Position numbers and translations under genes: made by a program. Shown here one piece after another: positions 26,260 to 35,611 of a stretch of DNA of 64,000 nucleotides. Position 1 is the stretch's first letter, and each line of letters opens with the position of its first letter. Below the pieces are notes generated by a model. The model was not told the DNA's origin, did no database searches, and saw nothing but the letters and a program-made list of their open reading frames with translations. Origin of the DNA: Rhodobacteraceae bacterium Alg231-30 (GTDB taxonomy: Bacteria > Pseudomonadota > Alphaproteobacteria > Rhodobacterales > Rhodobacteraceae); assembly GCA_900143615.1 (NCBI GenBank), contig FREU01000007.1, forward strand, positions 25,200 to 89,199, in the 5' to 3' direction.

Positions 26260-28053
26260 TCAACGCGTTGCCTTGGTCATCACATAGGGACCCGGCGCAT
26301 CGGCAAGAACGGGATGTTCAGAATCACCAAACTCTCTTGCTTCAATCTTCTTACCTGAACGTGATGACAACCATGTGTCCCACCGCGGCCACCACGAGCC
26401 CTCATGGAATGTCGCACCTTCCAGCCAATCCTCGGATGTCAGCTTGGTGTCAGCGTTGGCGTAATGCCCATATTTCTTTTTGCTGGGCGGGTTCACAATA
26501 CCTGCGATGTGACCGGACTCAGACACGATAAAGGTTTTCGAGCGGCTCTTGGTTTTCTGAAAGCCCTGATAGCAATCTGCCCAACGTGCAATGTGGTCGG
26601 ATTGGCATGTGATCGAACAAATCGGGATATCCACATCACTGATGTGCAATCGCTCACCACACAGCTCGATGCCCTCATTCACAAACTGGTTTTGCTGACA
26701 CAGCTTCCGCAGATACTCATGCGCCATTTTTCCGGGTAAGCCCGATCCGTCACCGTTCCAATAAAGCAGATCAAACGCCGGAGGCGCCTCCCCCATCATG
26801 TAGCTTTTGATGGCGGGACCATAGACAAGATCGTTGGAGCGCAAGAAGCTAAAGGTGCGCTGCATGATAAACGAGCGCAGCAATCCTTCCTCCTCGATTT
26901 CATCGTCAATCCCGTCGATAAAGTCATTCTGCAAAAACGGAGTGAACTCTCCCTGATCCCCGAAATCCGTCAAAGTGGTAAAAAACGTCGCAGATTTAAC
27001 CGATTTATCGCCGCGTTGTTTCATCAACGACAGGGTCAGGTGCAGCGTCGTTCCCGCGATACAATAGCCAACCGCGTTGACCTGCTTCTGCTTCGTGATT
27101 TTTTTGGTTTCATCAATCGCCGTCAGAAAGCCTTCTTCAATATACTCACTGATCCCAACATCCGCATAACTGCGATCAGGGTTGATCCAGCTGACGATAA
27201 ACACAGTGTAGCCCTGATCAACGCACCAGCGGATCATGCTGTTTTGCTCTTTCAGGTCGAGAATGTAGTACTTGTTGATCCAGGGCGGGAAAATCACCAA
27301 CGGTATTTCGTGCACAGACTCTGTGCTTGGTGAAAACTGCAACAACTCAAACATGCGATTGCGAAACACCACCTTGCCTGGCGCCGTGGCAATGTTGCGG
27401 CCAATCTCAAACGCATTTTCATCTGCCAATCGCACGATCAGCTCGCCATCATTAGCTTCCAGATCCGCAATCAGATTTTCCAAACCGTCTACCAATGATT
27501 GGCCTTCGGTTTCCACCGCACGTTCAAGCGCGTCGGGATTGGTTCCAAGAAAATTGGTTGGCGACATCATATCGATGATCTGGCGCGAAAAATATTCAAT
27601 CCGCTGTTGGTCTTTGGGCTCCAGACCTTCCAATTCACTGACAGCGCGGGTGATCGCTTCGGAATTGAGCATGTATTGCTGCTTGAGAAAATTGAAATAG
27701 GGATGATTCTGCCACATCGGATTTGAGAATCGCCGATCGGTGGGCGTTTCGTCCTGCGGTGCAGAAACCTGCCCCTTCATCAGCACATTCTGCGCATCCA
27801 CAAAGTGTTTGACCGACTTGCTCCACAGCTCCAACTGGTTCTCCAGCACTTTACCCGGATTGGCAAACATATCTTGCCAATACGCATTAGCCGCATTCAT
27901 GAAAACTTCGGCTTCTGGGCCATTTAGCTCTTTTCTCAAAGGCTTACGGTGCGACAACACATCAACGAGACGCTTGGACAGGTCTTCAACCTTGGCCAGA
28001 TTGGCGTTCATACGTTCTAAATTTTCGCCGGTTTCTTTCTCATTAGTTGTCAT
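26260..28053 (-). CDS. phaC: Class I polyhydroxyalkanoate synthase
   Basis: 597 residues, normal for class I. It polymerises (R)-3-hydroxyacyl-CoA into PHA at the granule surface. The conserved FPPWINKYYILDL and VSWINPD motifs are followed by the nucleophile Cys331 in GYCIAGT. Asp and His of the triad are in CQSDHIARW and SGHIAGIVNPP. It is divergent from phaZ, and a PhaR box lies between the two. phaP and phaR follow downstream on the same strand, each with its own signals. Confidence 0.97.
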   Translation of the reverse strand: MTTNEKETGENLERMNANLAKVEDLSKRLVDVLSHRKPLRKELNGPEAEVFMNAANAYWQDMFANPGKVLENQLELWSKSVKHFVDAQNVLMKGQVSAPQDETPTDRRFSNPMWQNHPYFNFLKQQYMLNSEAITRAVSELEGLEPKDQQRIEYFSRQIIDMMSPTNFLGTNPDALERAVETEGQSLVDGLENLIADLEANDGELIVRLADENAFEIGRNIATAPGKVVFRNRMFELLQFSPSTESVHEIPLVIFPPWINKYYILDLKEQNSMIRWCVDQGYTVFIVSWINPDRSYADVGISEYIEEGFLTAIDETKKITKQKQVNAVGYCIAGTTLHLTLSLMKQRGDKSVKSATFFTTLTDFGDQGEFTPFLQNDFIDGIDDEIEEEGLLRSFIMQRTFSFLRSNDLVYGPAIKSYMMGEAPPAFDLLYWNGDGSGLPGKMAHEYLRKLCQQNQFVNEGIELCGERLHISDVDIPICSITCQSDHIARWADCYQGFQKTKSRSKTFIVSESGHIAGIVNPPSKKKYGHYANADTKLTSEDWLEGATFHEGSWWPRWDTWLSSRSGKKIEAREFGDSEHPVLADAPGPYVMTKATR

Positions 28054-28077
28054 ATCAAATTTATCGCCCTATTGTCG

Positions 28078-28088
28078 CTGCTGCGCAG
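28078..28088. promoter_or_regulatory. PhaR box between phaC and phaZ
   Basis: CTGC-TGC-GCAG, an exact consensus match in the 113-base divergent region, 25 bases from the phaC start and 79 from the phaZ start. It could control both. Confidence 0.7.
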
Positions 28089-28166
28089 CATAAAAAAATC
28101 TGCAGCCCTAAAATACTATAAGGGTCTTTTCAAAAGGGGGAATACCCCGACGTAAGGGAGACGCCT

Positions 28167-29444
28167 ATGCGCTACATGGCCACGTATGATCTCATGGAGA
28201 CATTTCGCAACACCAACCAATGGCTGGGTGCGACCGCCACAGCGATGGCCTCCTATCCGGCCTTTGCCTTGACGCCCAATCCCGCCCTTCAATGGATGGC
28301 AGCCTGGGGCGAAGTGACCGAAAGGGCATTTCAACGCATGGTCGCCAAACCAGACTGGGGTATCCGCACCTTCACCTGCGAAGACGGCAAGGACCATTTG
28401 GTAAGTGTTGACACTGTGGTTCAGCGCCCGTTTGGCGACTTGCTGCACTTCAACGTCGCGGGCCGCGAAACACAGCCGCGCAAAGTGCTGCTGGTAGCAC
28501 CGATGTCGGGTCACTATGCGACGCTTCTGCGCTCGACTGTCAAAAGCCTGATTGTGAATTGCGAAGTTTATATTACAGATTGGCATAACGCGCGCGACAT
28601 CCCGGTCAGCGAAGGTAAGTTCGATATCGAGGATTATACCCTCTATCTTGTCGATTTCATGAAAGAGCTGGGACCGGACACACATGTGATAGCTGTGTGC
28701 CAACCTGCCCCGCTGACCTTGGCCGCCACGGCCTATCTGGCCGAAGAAGATCCCAAGGCCCAGCCGCGTTCATTGACCCTGATTGGGGGACCAATTGATC
28801 CAAACGCAGCTGCGACAGATGTGACAGACTTTGGTCATCGCGTGACCATGGGCCAACTCGAAGAAATGATGATCCAGCGCGTCGGCTTCAAATACCCGGG
28901 TGTCGGCCGAATGGTCTATCCCGGTTTGCTACAGCTCTCCTCATTCATGTCGATGAATGGCGAGCGGCATTCCAAAGCATTCTCCGACCAAATTCAGCGT
29001 GTTATGCGCGGCGAAGCGTCTGATCATGACGCCCACAACCGGTTCTATGATGAATATCTCGCGGTTATGGACATGCCCGCCGAATTCTACCTCTCTACCG
29101 TCGAGCGTATCTTTAAGAACGGCGAAATCGCGGCGAATGAATTTGTGGTCGATGGCCGCAAGGTCGATATTGGCAAAATCACAACCGTCGCGGTCAAAAC
29201 CGTCGAAGGCGCCAAAGACGACATTACCGCCCCTGGTCAATGTATCGCGGCACTTGATATGTGCACCGGCCTGCCAGACAGCAAAAAGGCCAGCCACGTA
29301 GAACCGGGCGCAGGTCACTACGGTATCTTTGCTGGCAAAAGCTGGCGCAACAACATTCGCCCTCTAGTGCTCGAATTCATCGACGCCAACAGCGATGCGC
29401 CTAAACCGGCGCGACGCGCAAAGCCTAAAATCGCTGCCGTTTAG
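28167..29444 (+). CDS. phaZ: Intracellular PHA depolymerase
   Basis: 425 residues without a signal peptide, so it acts on intracellular granules. It belongs to the PHB depolymerase family with Cys in place of Ser in the nucleophile elbow (VIAVCQPAP). VAPMSGHYATLLRSTV and ITDWHNARDIP near the middle are typical, and the C-terminal His lies in EPGAGHYGIFAGKSWR. A strong AAGGGAG precedes the ATG. It is divergent from phaC, as in Rhodobacter and Paracoccus. Confidence 0.95.
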   Translation: MRYMATYDLMETFRNTNQWLGATATAMASYPAFALTPNPALQWMAAWGEVTERAFQRMVAKPDWGIRTFTCEDGKDHLVSVDTVVQRPFGDLLHFNVAGRETQPRKVLLVAPMSGHYATLLRSTVKSLIVNCEVYITDWHNARDIPVSEGKFDIEDYTLYLVDFMKELGPDTHVIAVCQPAPLTLAATAYLAEEDPKAQPRSLTLIGGPIDPNAAATDVTDFGHRVTMGQLEEMMIQRVGFKYPGVGRMVYPGLLQLSSFMSMNGERHSKAFSDQIQRVMRGEASDHDAHNRFYDEYLAVMDMPAEFYLSTVERIFKNGEIAANEFVVDGRKVDIGKITTVAVKTVEGAKDDITAPGQCIAALDMCTGLPDSKKASHVEPGAGHYGIFAGKSWRNNIRPLVLEFIDANSDAPKPARRAKPKIAAV

Positions 29445-29468
29445 GCATCGTTGATTATGTGAATGTAG

Positions 29469-29498
29469 CGGGGCTCTTTTTGGGCCCCGTTTTCGTTT
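29469..29498 (+). terminator. Terminator of phaZ
   Basis: CGGGGCTC (29469-29476) pairs with GGGCCCCG (29482-29489), one wobble, loop TTTTT, then TTTTCGTTT. Confidence 0.85.
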
Positions 29499-29503
29499 AA
29501 CCT

Positions 29504-30214
29504 CTAGCGCAGAACCAGCGGCATTTTTAGCCAATCTCGCAGCGCTTTCGTCGTGGCGTCGGGCTGCTCCAACACTGGCAAATGCCCAGCGCCAGCAATG
29601 ACGCGCAACTCGGCATGCGGGATCAATTCAGCCATAAAACTGTGTCGTTTCAGAGGGGTTAGCCCGTCATGTTCACCGCATAGCACCATGGCGGGTGCCC
29701 GACATTGACGCAGGGTTTTTTGCTGATCGGGCCGCCGTTGCAACGCCCGCGCCTGACGCACCAAAATCTCGGGCCCCAAATCCATGCCCATCTCAATCAT
29801 TTGAGCCAAAACCGCGCCGCGGTGCACACCCGGCGCGAGATAGTCAGGCTTCATGAAGCCACTCAAAACCTCCTGCAATCGCCCCGCTCTCGCGCCGACA
29901 ATCATCGGTTCATACGCGGCGGCCCCTTCCGGCGTTTCCGCCAAAGGGCTGGTGTCCATCAAGGCTATGCGGGTCACGCGATCTGGGGCCTTGCGCAAGA
30001 TTTCCATCGCAACAATTCCGCCCATGCTCAGACCTGCCAAGGCAAACTTGGCCGGCAATACCGAGAGCAACCCCGATGCAATTTCGCTAATCCGCTCACC
30101 CTGCGTGACGGGGGCGACGGTCACCGCATGGTCCGCCGACAAACTGGTTACTTGATGCGCAAAAAGGCGCGCGTCACACATCATTCCGGGGAGCAAAACC
30201 ACGGGTTCTTGCAT
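29504..30214 (-). CDS. Alpha/beta hydrolase
   Basis: 236 residues of the AB-hydrolase-1 group, similar in layout to pimeloyl-ACP esterase-like enzymes. VLLPGMMCDARLF forms the oxyanion region, Ser is in FALAGLSMGGIVAMEIL, Asp in LCGEHDGLTPLKR, and His in AGAGHLPVLEQPD. The substrate is unknown. It is the last of four same-strand genes (32501 to 29504), three of which are alpha/beta hydrolases, with a 77-base gap before it. Confidence 0.88.
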   Translation of the reverse strand: MQEPVVLLPGMMCDARLFAHQVTSLSADHAVTVAPVTQGERISEIASGLLSVLPAKFALAGLSMGGIVAMEILRKAPDRVTRIALMDTSPLAETPEGAAAYEPMIVGARAGRLQEVLSGFMKPDYLAPGVHRGAVLAQMIEMGMDLGPEILVRQARALQRRPDQQKTLRQCRAPAMVLCGEHDGLTPLKRHSFMAELIPHAELRVIAGAGHLPVLEQPDATTKALRDWLKMPLVLR

Positions 30215-30291
30215 GTGACATCCTCATTTCAGTTAGCTGGTACGATTGCTGCACTCTGACATAGGGCGCGCGTGGGTCAAGTCCCTGAATA

Positions 30292-30741
30292 TTATTCAGC
30301 TTTTTTAGGCTCACCATAACCATCCCAGCAAAACGCGCCCTCTTTGGACAAAGGCGCAAACGGATTGTGCGCCACTTCCCATACGTGTCCGTCCAGATCA
30401 GCGAAATAGCCAACAAACCCGCCCCAGAAGATGTCCTGCGCTGGCTTTAACAATCGCCCTCCAGCAGCAACGGCACGCTCGATAATAGGCGCCACCTCTT
30501 CAGCGCTGCGCACATTATGTGCCAACGTGATGCCGGAAAACCCTCCAATAGTATCAGCCGGAATTCCCAAATCTTCAGCCAAAGCCTTGCGTGGATACAA
30601 TCCCAGCGTCTGCCCAATCAAATCAAATGCAATAACGCCATCTGGACTAGGCACCCGCAACCAACCCAAAGCTTCGTAAAACTGTGCTGACGCCTCAATG
30701 TCGGACACGGCCAATGTAATCAGACTTACCCGTTGCTCCAC
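30292..30741 (-). CDS. VOC (glyoxalase/bleomycin-resistance fold) protein
   Basis: 149 residues starting at GTG (30741) with AAGGGGAT upstream. The two beta-alpha-beta3 modules are visible: RVSLITLAVSDIEASAQFYEALG and a second half containing GGFVGYFADLDGHVWEVAHNP. It probably binds a metal and acts on, or shields against, a small electrophile, but substrate and metal are open. It sits 19 bases after the membrane-anchored hydrolase. Confidence 0.85.
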   Translation of the reverse strand: MEQRVSLITLAVSDIEASAQFYEALGWLRVPSPDGVIAFDLIGQTLGLYPRKALAEDLGIPADTIGGFSGITLAHNVRSAEEVAPIIERAVAAGGRLLKPAQDIFWGGFVGYFADLDGHVWEVAHNPFAPLSKEGAFCWDGYGEPKKAE

Positions 30742-30760
30742 GTCTAATCCCCTTTCAAAA

Positions 30761-31744
30761 TCACTTTAACTCTTCGATAAAACCCACCATTTCGCGCACC
30801 GCTTCTGCAGTCTCGCCAGGAGATAAAATATCCCCTGCAATCACATGCGAATGTGGATCGCCCGCTTCTCCAATTTCACGCACGCCCATCACCACATTAC
30901 CACCCCAGCCCTGTGCAATTTCACGAGTCACAGCGGCGTCCACCACTTTGTCATCATCAGAAAACCAGAATAATGTTGGGATGAGATTGCCAGAATAATC
31001 TTTTTCGGCTGCAAATTTCACCAATGCGGCCATCTGCAAAACAGCTACCGTTGGATAAGAAGTTGTCCAATAAGTAGCATGCCCCTCATTTTGCGGCTCC
31101 CAACTGCGATCTGCGCCCCCAACCAGCGGCACCCAGTGGCGCGCGGCTGGCATGGTCAACAAAGCCGCCAGCGGATTGTTGATAGCAAAGTTGGGCGAGA
31201 TCAAAACCAATCCCGCAACGCGATCCATGACCTCAGACTGATCCGCCATTGCGGCTACCAAGGTTGCTCCGGTTGACGTGGCCACAATGACCACCTCATC
31301 GCCGATTTTGCGCGCCACAGCCAAAGCTTCTGCCAGATCATCTGCCCATTGCTGAACCGACGCCTGCGCCAAAGCATCGCCATCAAGCCCATGCCCCGCC
31401 AGCCGCGTGAACACCAGATTGGCGCCAAGCTCGGCTGCCACCTGATCTGGAACAGGGCGAATTTCTTCAGAGGTCGCCGAAAACCCGTGCACATAGACAA
31501 TCACTTGGTCACTGCGCGCACCTTCCTCGGCAAACCAAACTACCCGTTTCTCCACACCGGCCGTCAAACCTGCGATTTGTGCTTCTTTCGCATCCAGATG
31601 CGCGACCACATCCTCCGGTATGTCCGCATCCGTGATCTCTGAGGTCACCGATATCTTTTCATACGGTCCAAACACCCACATCAAGCCGCCAACCACGAAC
31701 AGGACAACAATCAACCGTCCCAGAAATTTCCCCACCCCACGCAT
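30761..31744 (-). CDS. Membrane-anchored alpha/beta hydrolase (S33-like)
   Basis: 327 residues from the ATG at 31744, which has GAGG seven bases upstream and starts 7 bases after the preceding gene's stop. The longer frame to 31789 lies within that gene. One N-terminal helix (about 7-25) would anchor it in the membrane with the catalytic domain outside. VIVYVHGFSATSEEIRP is the oxyanion loop, VVIVATSTGATLVAA holds the nucleophile Ser, and GDPHSHVIAG probably the His. The substrate is unknown. Confidence 0.85.
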   Translation of the reverse strand: MRGVGKFLGRLIVVLFVVGGLMWVFGPYEKISVTSEITDADIPEDVVAHLDAKEAQIAGLTAGVEKRVVWFAEEGARSDQVIVYVHGFSATSEEIRPVPDQVAAELGANLVFTRLAGHGLDGDALAQASVQQWADDLAEALAVARKIGDEVVIVATSTGATLVAAMADQSEVMDRVAGLVLISPNFAINNPLAALLTMPAARHWVPLVGGADRSWEPQNEGHATYWTTSYPTVAVLQMAALVKFAAEKDYSGNLIPTLFWFSDDDKVVDAAVTREIAQGWGGNVVMGVREIGEAGDPHSHVIAGDILSPGETAEAVREMVGFIEELK

Positions 31745-31751
31745 TTGCGCC

Positions 31752-32501
31752 TCACTTTCTCGCCAGAACCTTCTCAACACTTTTCTCAATCAAGCTCAGA
31801 CAATTGTCGTCCGAGAACCTGTGATCCGCGCCTTTCACCAGTGTCAGCCGGATGTCATCCCCTTCGGAGTGCTCCAACAGACGGATCGCGGTTTCGGTCG
31901 ACACAGCGGTGTCTTCGGTGCCCTGCAAAAACCGCACCGGCATGTCCAATCGTAACGGGGACCTTAGAACCAAGCGTTTGCGACCATCCTCGATCATCCG
32001 TTTGGTGATCACATAAGGCTCCATGTAATCTGACGGCAACTCAACTTGGCCTACACTCTCAAGCGTTGCTTTTTGCGCATCGTCAAAATTGGCCCAATAG
32101 CCATCTTCGGTAAAATCCGGCGCAGCCGCGATCCCAACCAAACCAACAACCCGCTCTGGCAACGCACGCGCCAGCAAGAGCGCCTGCCAGCCCCCCATGC
32201 TGGAGCCTACCAGCACCAGCGGCCCTTGGGTTAACGCCTCAACAGCCGCCACCGAATCCTCGTGCCAATCCCCAATGCAGCCTTCTTCAAAAGTGCCAGA
32301 GCTTTCGCCATGTCCTGAGTAATCAAAGCGCAAAAACGCCTGTCCCCGCGCCTTGGCCCAATCTTCCAGATGGATTGCTTTCGTGCCCTCCATGTCGGAT
32401 TTCAGACCGCCCATAAAAACAACGGTTGGCCCGTTGGTTCCGCTTTTGTGATAGGCAATGCGGCGGCCCTGTGGGCTGTCAAAAAACTGCGTCGTGCTCA
32501 T
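31752..32501 (-). CDS. Alpha/beta hydrolase
   Basis: 249 residues, cytoplasmic. VVFMGGLKSDMEGTKA is followed by RFDYSGHGESSG, the nucleophile elbow VLVGSSMGGWQALLLA, Asp in FLQGTEDTAVS and His in LVKGADHRFSD. It heads the four-gene minus-strand group and is divergent from thrS. It looks like a carboxyl- or acyl-esterase; the natural substrate cannot be told. Confidence 0.88.
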   Translation of the reverse strand: MSTTQFFDSPQGRRIAYHKSGTNGPTVVFMGGLKSDMEGTKAIHLEDWAKARGQAFLRFDYSGHGESSGTFEEGCIGDWHEDSVAAVEALTQGPLVLVGSSMGGWQALLLARALPERVVGLVGIAAAPDFTEDGYWANFDDAQKATLESVGQVELPSDYMEPYVITKRMIEDGRKRLVLRSPLRLDMPVRFLQGTEDTAVSTETAIRLLEHSEGDDIRLTLVKGADHRFSDDNCLSLIEKSVEKVLARK

Positions 32502-32658
32502 AGCGTCCTCGTGATCTATTTACCCAAACTCTACAGACGCCCGCACGCGTGGGAAACCCCGCTTGACTTGACTTGCCGCGAGGTTCAAAAAGCGCGCGAA
32601 CCATATACCCGCAACCGGGCGTTCCGTGGGCGCCAAACTGACGAGGAGCTAGACGCCA

Positions 32659-34608
32659 ATGGCCGATATTTCTCTTACTTTCCCTGATGGTAACGCGCGT
32701 TCTTACGCTGCAGGCATAACCGCTGCCGAAGTCGCGAAATCCATCTCGACCTCCCTTGCCAAGAAAGCAATCTCTGCAACCGTAGATGGTCAGCATTGGG
32801 ATATGCAGTGGCCAATTGATGCTGACAGCGCCATCGCGATCAACACCATCAAAGACAATGACGGCGAAGCACTTGAGCTGATCCGCCACGATTGCGCCCA
32901 CGTCATGGCGCGCGCCGTGCAAGAGATCTGGCCTGACGTCAAAGTCACCATCGGCCCAGTCATTGAGAAAGGCTGGTACTACGACTTTGATCGCAGCGAA
33001 CCGTTTACTCCCGAAGATCTCACACTCATCGAAAAGAAGATGAAAGAGATCATCAACAAACGTGAACCTGTGACCACCGAGGTCTGGGATCGTGAGCGGG
33101 CGGTCAAATTCTATGAGGCCAACAACGAACCTTACAAAGTCGAGCTGATCGACGCCATTCCCGGCGACGAGCCGCTGCGCATGTATTGGCACGGTCACTG
33201 GCAGGATCTCTGCCGCGGCCCGCACTTGCAGCATACCGGTCAAATCCCAGCAGATGCCTTCAAGTTGATGAGCGTTGCCGGCGCCTATTGGCGCGGAGAT
33301 TCAGATCGCGCCATGTTGCAGCGTATCTATGGTGTGGCGTTTAAGAACAAAGAAGACCTCAAAGCGCACCTGCACATGTTGGAAGAGGCCGAAAAGCGCG
33401 ACCACCGCAAATTGGGCCGCGAGATGAACCTGTTCCACATGCAGGAAGAAGCCCCCGGTCAGATATTCTGGCATCCAAACGGCTGGACTGTTTATACCCA
33501 ACTTCAGGACTACATGCGTCGCCAACAGTCGCGCGGCGGATATGTTGAGGTCAACACACCACAAGTGGTGGATCGCAAACTCTGGGAAGCATCCGGTCAC
33601 TGGGACAAGTACCAAGAGAATATGTTCATCGTCGAAGTGGATGAGGATCACGCCCGCGAAAAAGCCGTCAACGCGCTCAAGCCGATGAACTGTCCCTGCC
33701 ACGTGCAAATCTTCAACCAGGGTCTCAAGTCCTATCGTGACCTGCCTTTGCGCATGGCCGAGTTTGGCTCATGCGCGCGCTATGAGCCATCGGGTGCATT
33801 GCACGGCATCATGCGTGTGCGCGGCTTTACACAGGATGATGGCCACATCTTCTGCGCAGAGGATCAGATCACCTCGGAAACCAAGAAATTCATCGACTTC
33901 CTGTCCAACATCTATTCGGATCTCGGATTTGACGATTGGACCATCAAACTGTCCACGCGTCCCGAGAAACGGATTGGGACAGACGAAAGCTGGGACTACG
34001 CTGAGAAAGCGTTGGGCGACGCCTGTAATGCGGCAGGCCACGAGTTTGAAATTCTTGAAGGCGAAGGTGCGTTCTACGGACCCAAGTTGGAATTCACTCT
34101 GACTGACGCGATTGGTCGTAGCTGGCAATGCGGTACGCTCCAAGTTGATCCCAACCTGCCGGAACGTCTGGATGCGTCCTATATTGGCGCGGATGGCGAC
34201 AAACACCGCCCCATCATGTTGCACCGTGCGACTTTGGGATCGTTTGAACGCTTCATCGGTATCCTGATTGAAGAACATGCCGGTAAACTGCCGTTCTGGA
34301 TCGCACCACGTCAGGTGGTTGTCGCGGCCATCGTGTCGGATGCAAACGACTATTGTCTTGAAGTTGTTGAAGCTCTCAAGGCTGTGGGCGTGCGCGCCGA
34401 GGCCGATCTGCGCAACGAAAAGATCAACTACAAGGTCCGCGAGCACTCGGTTGGCAAAGTTCCGGTCATTTTGGCGATCGGAAAGAAAGAAATCGAAGAG
34501 CGCACCGTGTCGACCCGACGCCTTGGCGAGAAGCAAACCAAAGTCCAGTCTTTGGACGAGATCGTGAGCCAATTGTCACAAGAGGCGACTCCACCCGATC
34601 TGGCCTAA
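32659..34608 (+). CDS. thrS: Threonyl-tRNA synthetase
   Basis: 649 residues, full length. The domain order is an N-terminal TGS domain (about 1-60), the editing domain with [10 protein letters not shown] and the later [12 protein letters not shown], a class II catalytic core with [11 protein letters not shown] (Zn-binding Cys) and [15 protein letters not shown] (motif 2), and then an anticodon-binding domain (from about 545) containing [12 protein letters not shown]. It charges tRNA-Thr and removes misacylated serine. Confidence 0.98.
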   Translation: MADISLTFPDGNARSYAAGITAAEVAKSISTSLAKKAISATVDGQHWDMQWPIDADSAIAINTIKDNDGEALELIRHDCAHVMARAVQEIWPDVKVTIGPVIEKGWYYDFDRSEPFTPEDLTLIEKKMKEIINKREPVTTEVWDRERAVKFYEANNEPYKVELIDAIPGDEPLRMYWHGHWQDLCRGPHLQHTGQIPADAFKLMSVAGAYWRGDSDRAMLQRIYGVAFKNKEDLKAHLHMLEEAEKRDHRKLGREMNLFHMQEEAPGQIFWHPNGWTVYTQLQDYMRRQQSRGGYVEVNTPQVVDRKLWEASGHWDKYQENMFIVEVDEDHAREKAVNALKPMNCPCHVQIFNQGLKSYRDLPLRMAEFGSCARYEPSGALHGIMRVRGFTQDDGHIFCAEDQITSETKKFIDFLSNIYSDLGFDDWTIKLSTRPEKRIGTDESWDYAEKALGDACNAAGHEFEILEGEGAFYGPKLEFTLTDAIGRSWQCGTLQVDPNLPERLDASYIGADGDKHRPIMLHRATLGSFERFIGILIEEHAGKLPFWIAPRQVVVAAIVSDANDYCLEVVEALKAVGVRAEADLRNEKINYKVREHSVGKVPVILAIGKKEIEERTVSTRRLGEKQTKVQSLDEIVSQLSQEATPPDLA

Positions 34609-34627
34609 GAATTTTTGCAACAAATAT

Positions 34628-34669
34628 ACAGGCGCGACACATCTTTTGTGCCGCGCCTGTTTCATTTTT
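34628..34669 (+). terminator. Terminator of thrS
   Basis: ACAGGCGCG plus CAC (34628-34640) pairs with GTG plus CGCGCCTGT (34648-34660), one internal A-C mismatch, then TTTCATTTTT. Confidence 0.85.
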
Positions 34670-34727
34670 GAAAGAATCCAACCTTCCAGCGCTGTAATCT
34701 TCACGAAACCGTCACGCCAGCTAACGC

Positions 34728-34762
34728 GTCTGTGACACACAGCCCCGTGATTGGTCTGTGAC
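34728..34762. promoter_or_regulatory. Direct repeats GTCTGTGAC upstream of the bufferin-like operon
   Basis: GTCTGTGAC occurs at 34728-34736 and again at 34754-34762, 26 bp apart and in the same orientation. GTCAC at 34711-34715 is an inverted half site. They lie 74-108 bases before the start of the first precursor gene and are candidates for a metal or stress regulator. Confidence 0.4.
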
Positions 34763-34835
34763 GCTTCCCTGCCCCTAAGCTTGTCTCATGCCACATCGTA
34801 AGTGGCCGAGTTTAGTAACCAAAGGGAATATGAAG

Positions 34836-35138
34836 ATGACCACAACAGTAAAAGCTTTCGCAGTCGCCGGTGCCGTAGCAGCAGCCCTGAGCGCCCACGC
34901 CACCACAGCCGTCGCCGCAGAAAAAGAGAAATGCTACGGCGTTTCTATGGCTGGTCAAAACGACTGTGCTGCAGGTGCTGGCACAACTTGCGCCGGCACT
35001 TCGACAGTAGATTATCAAGGCAACGCCTGGAAACTGGTTGACGCTGGTACATGCGCTGGCATGGAACTGCCTGCGATGGCTGACGGCTCTAAGCGTATGG
35101 GCTCGCTGGAAGCTCTGGACCGCGACATCCCTAGCTAA
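34836..35138 (+). CDS. bufA: Bufferin-like RiPP precursor 1 (DUF2282)
   Basis: 100 residues from the ATG at 34836, chosen because AAAGGGA is 8 bases upstream and because the second precursor is also exactly 100 residues; ATGs at 34788 and 34830 are in frame. A signal sequence (about 1-28, ending AVAA) is followed by a small domain with four cysteines at 33, 44, 52 and 73, in the contexts [28 protein letters not shown] and [11 protein letters not shown]2282 proteins next to MNIO enzymes are the bufferin precursors. Modification of their cysteines gives a secreted copper-binding peptide. No cargo leader other than the signal peptide is seen. Confidence 0.88.
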   Translation: MTTTVKAFAVAGAVAAALSAHATTAVAAEKEKCYGVSMAGQNDCAAGAGTTCAGTSTVDYQGNAWKLVDAGTCAGMELPAMADGSKRMGSLEALDRDIPS

Positions 35139-35147
35139 ATCCCCCGA

Positions 35148-35189
35148 GAGGCCCCGACGTATCTTACGATACACCCCTCACGGGGCCTC
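35148..35189 (+). terminator. Hairpin between the two precursor genes
   Basis: GAGGCCCCG (35148-35156) pairs with CGGGGCCTC (35181-35189), with an inner GTATC/GATAC stem. No T run follows. It probably lets part of the transcripts end or be trimmed after the first precursor. Confidence 0.5.
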
Positions 35190-35276
35190 TTACCCTCACA
35201 TTCCCACGGCATCGTTGCTCTGTTTACCAATTTTCTGGCAGACTGGCACCATATCCATCTAACACGGAGACACGGC

Positions 35277-35579
35277 ATGCCAATTTCCTCAAAAATTACC
35301 CCCTTCGCCAGCGCGGTTTTGACGGCACTTGCCGCACAAGCGCTTCCTGCCGATGCGGCCACCAAAGAAAAATGCTTCGGAGTAGCCCGTGCGGGGCTAA
35401 ATGGCTGCGCCGCTGGCCCCGGAACCAAATGCGCGGGGACGTCGACCGTGGACTACCAAGGGAACGCTTGGACGTTGGTGGACAAAGGCACCTGTCTGGA
35501 CATCGAACTTCCGGCAACGGCCGATGGATCGCCGCGCATGCCGTCACTTGAGGCAATTGATCGCGACCTCCCAGCCTAA
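35277..35579 (+). CDS. bufA: Bufferin-like RiPP precursor 2 (DUF2282)
   Basis: 100 residues. A signal sequence ends near ADA (about residue 27). The mature part has cysteines at 33, 44, 52 and 73, exactly as in precursor 1, and the shared core [14 protein letters not shown], but the signal sequence and several core residues differ ([14 protein letters not shown]). It arose by duplication and is kept, which argues for a distinct or dose role. The MNIO gene follows 32 bases later. Confidence 0.88.
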   Translation: MPISSKITPFASAVLTALAAQALPADAATKEKCFGVARAGLNGCAAGPGTKCAGTSTVDYQGNAWTLVDKGTCLDIELPATADGSPRMPSLEAIDRDLPA

Positions 35580-35611
35580 ACCCTTAGATTCAGCCACCTT
35601 GAAGGTCTGCC

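Noticed and set aside
34814-34819. GTAACC as an ECF SigF-type -35 element of the bufferin-like operon
   Set aside because: It lies only 17-22 bases before the start codon and no CGAA-like -10 follows at the expected spacing.
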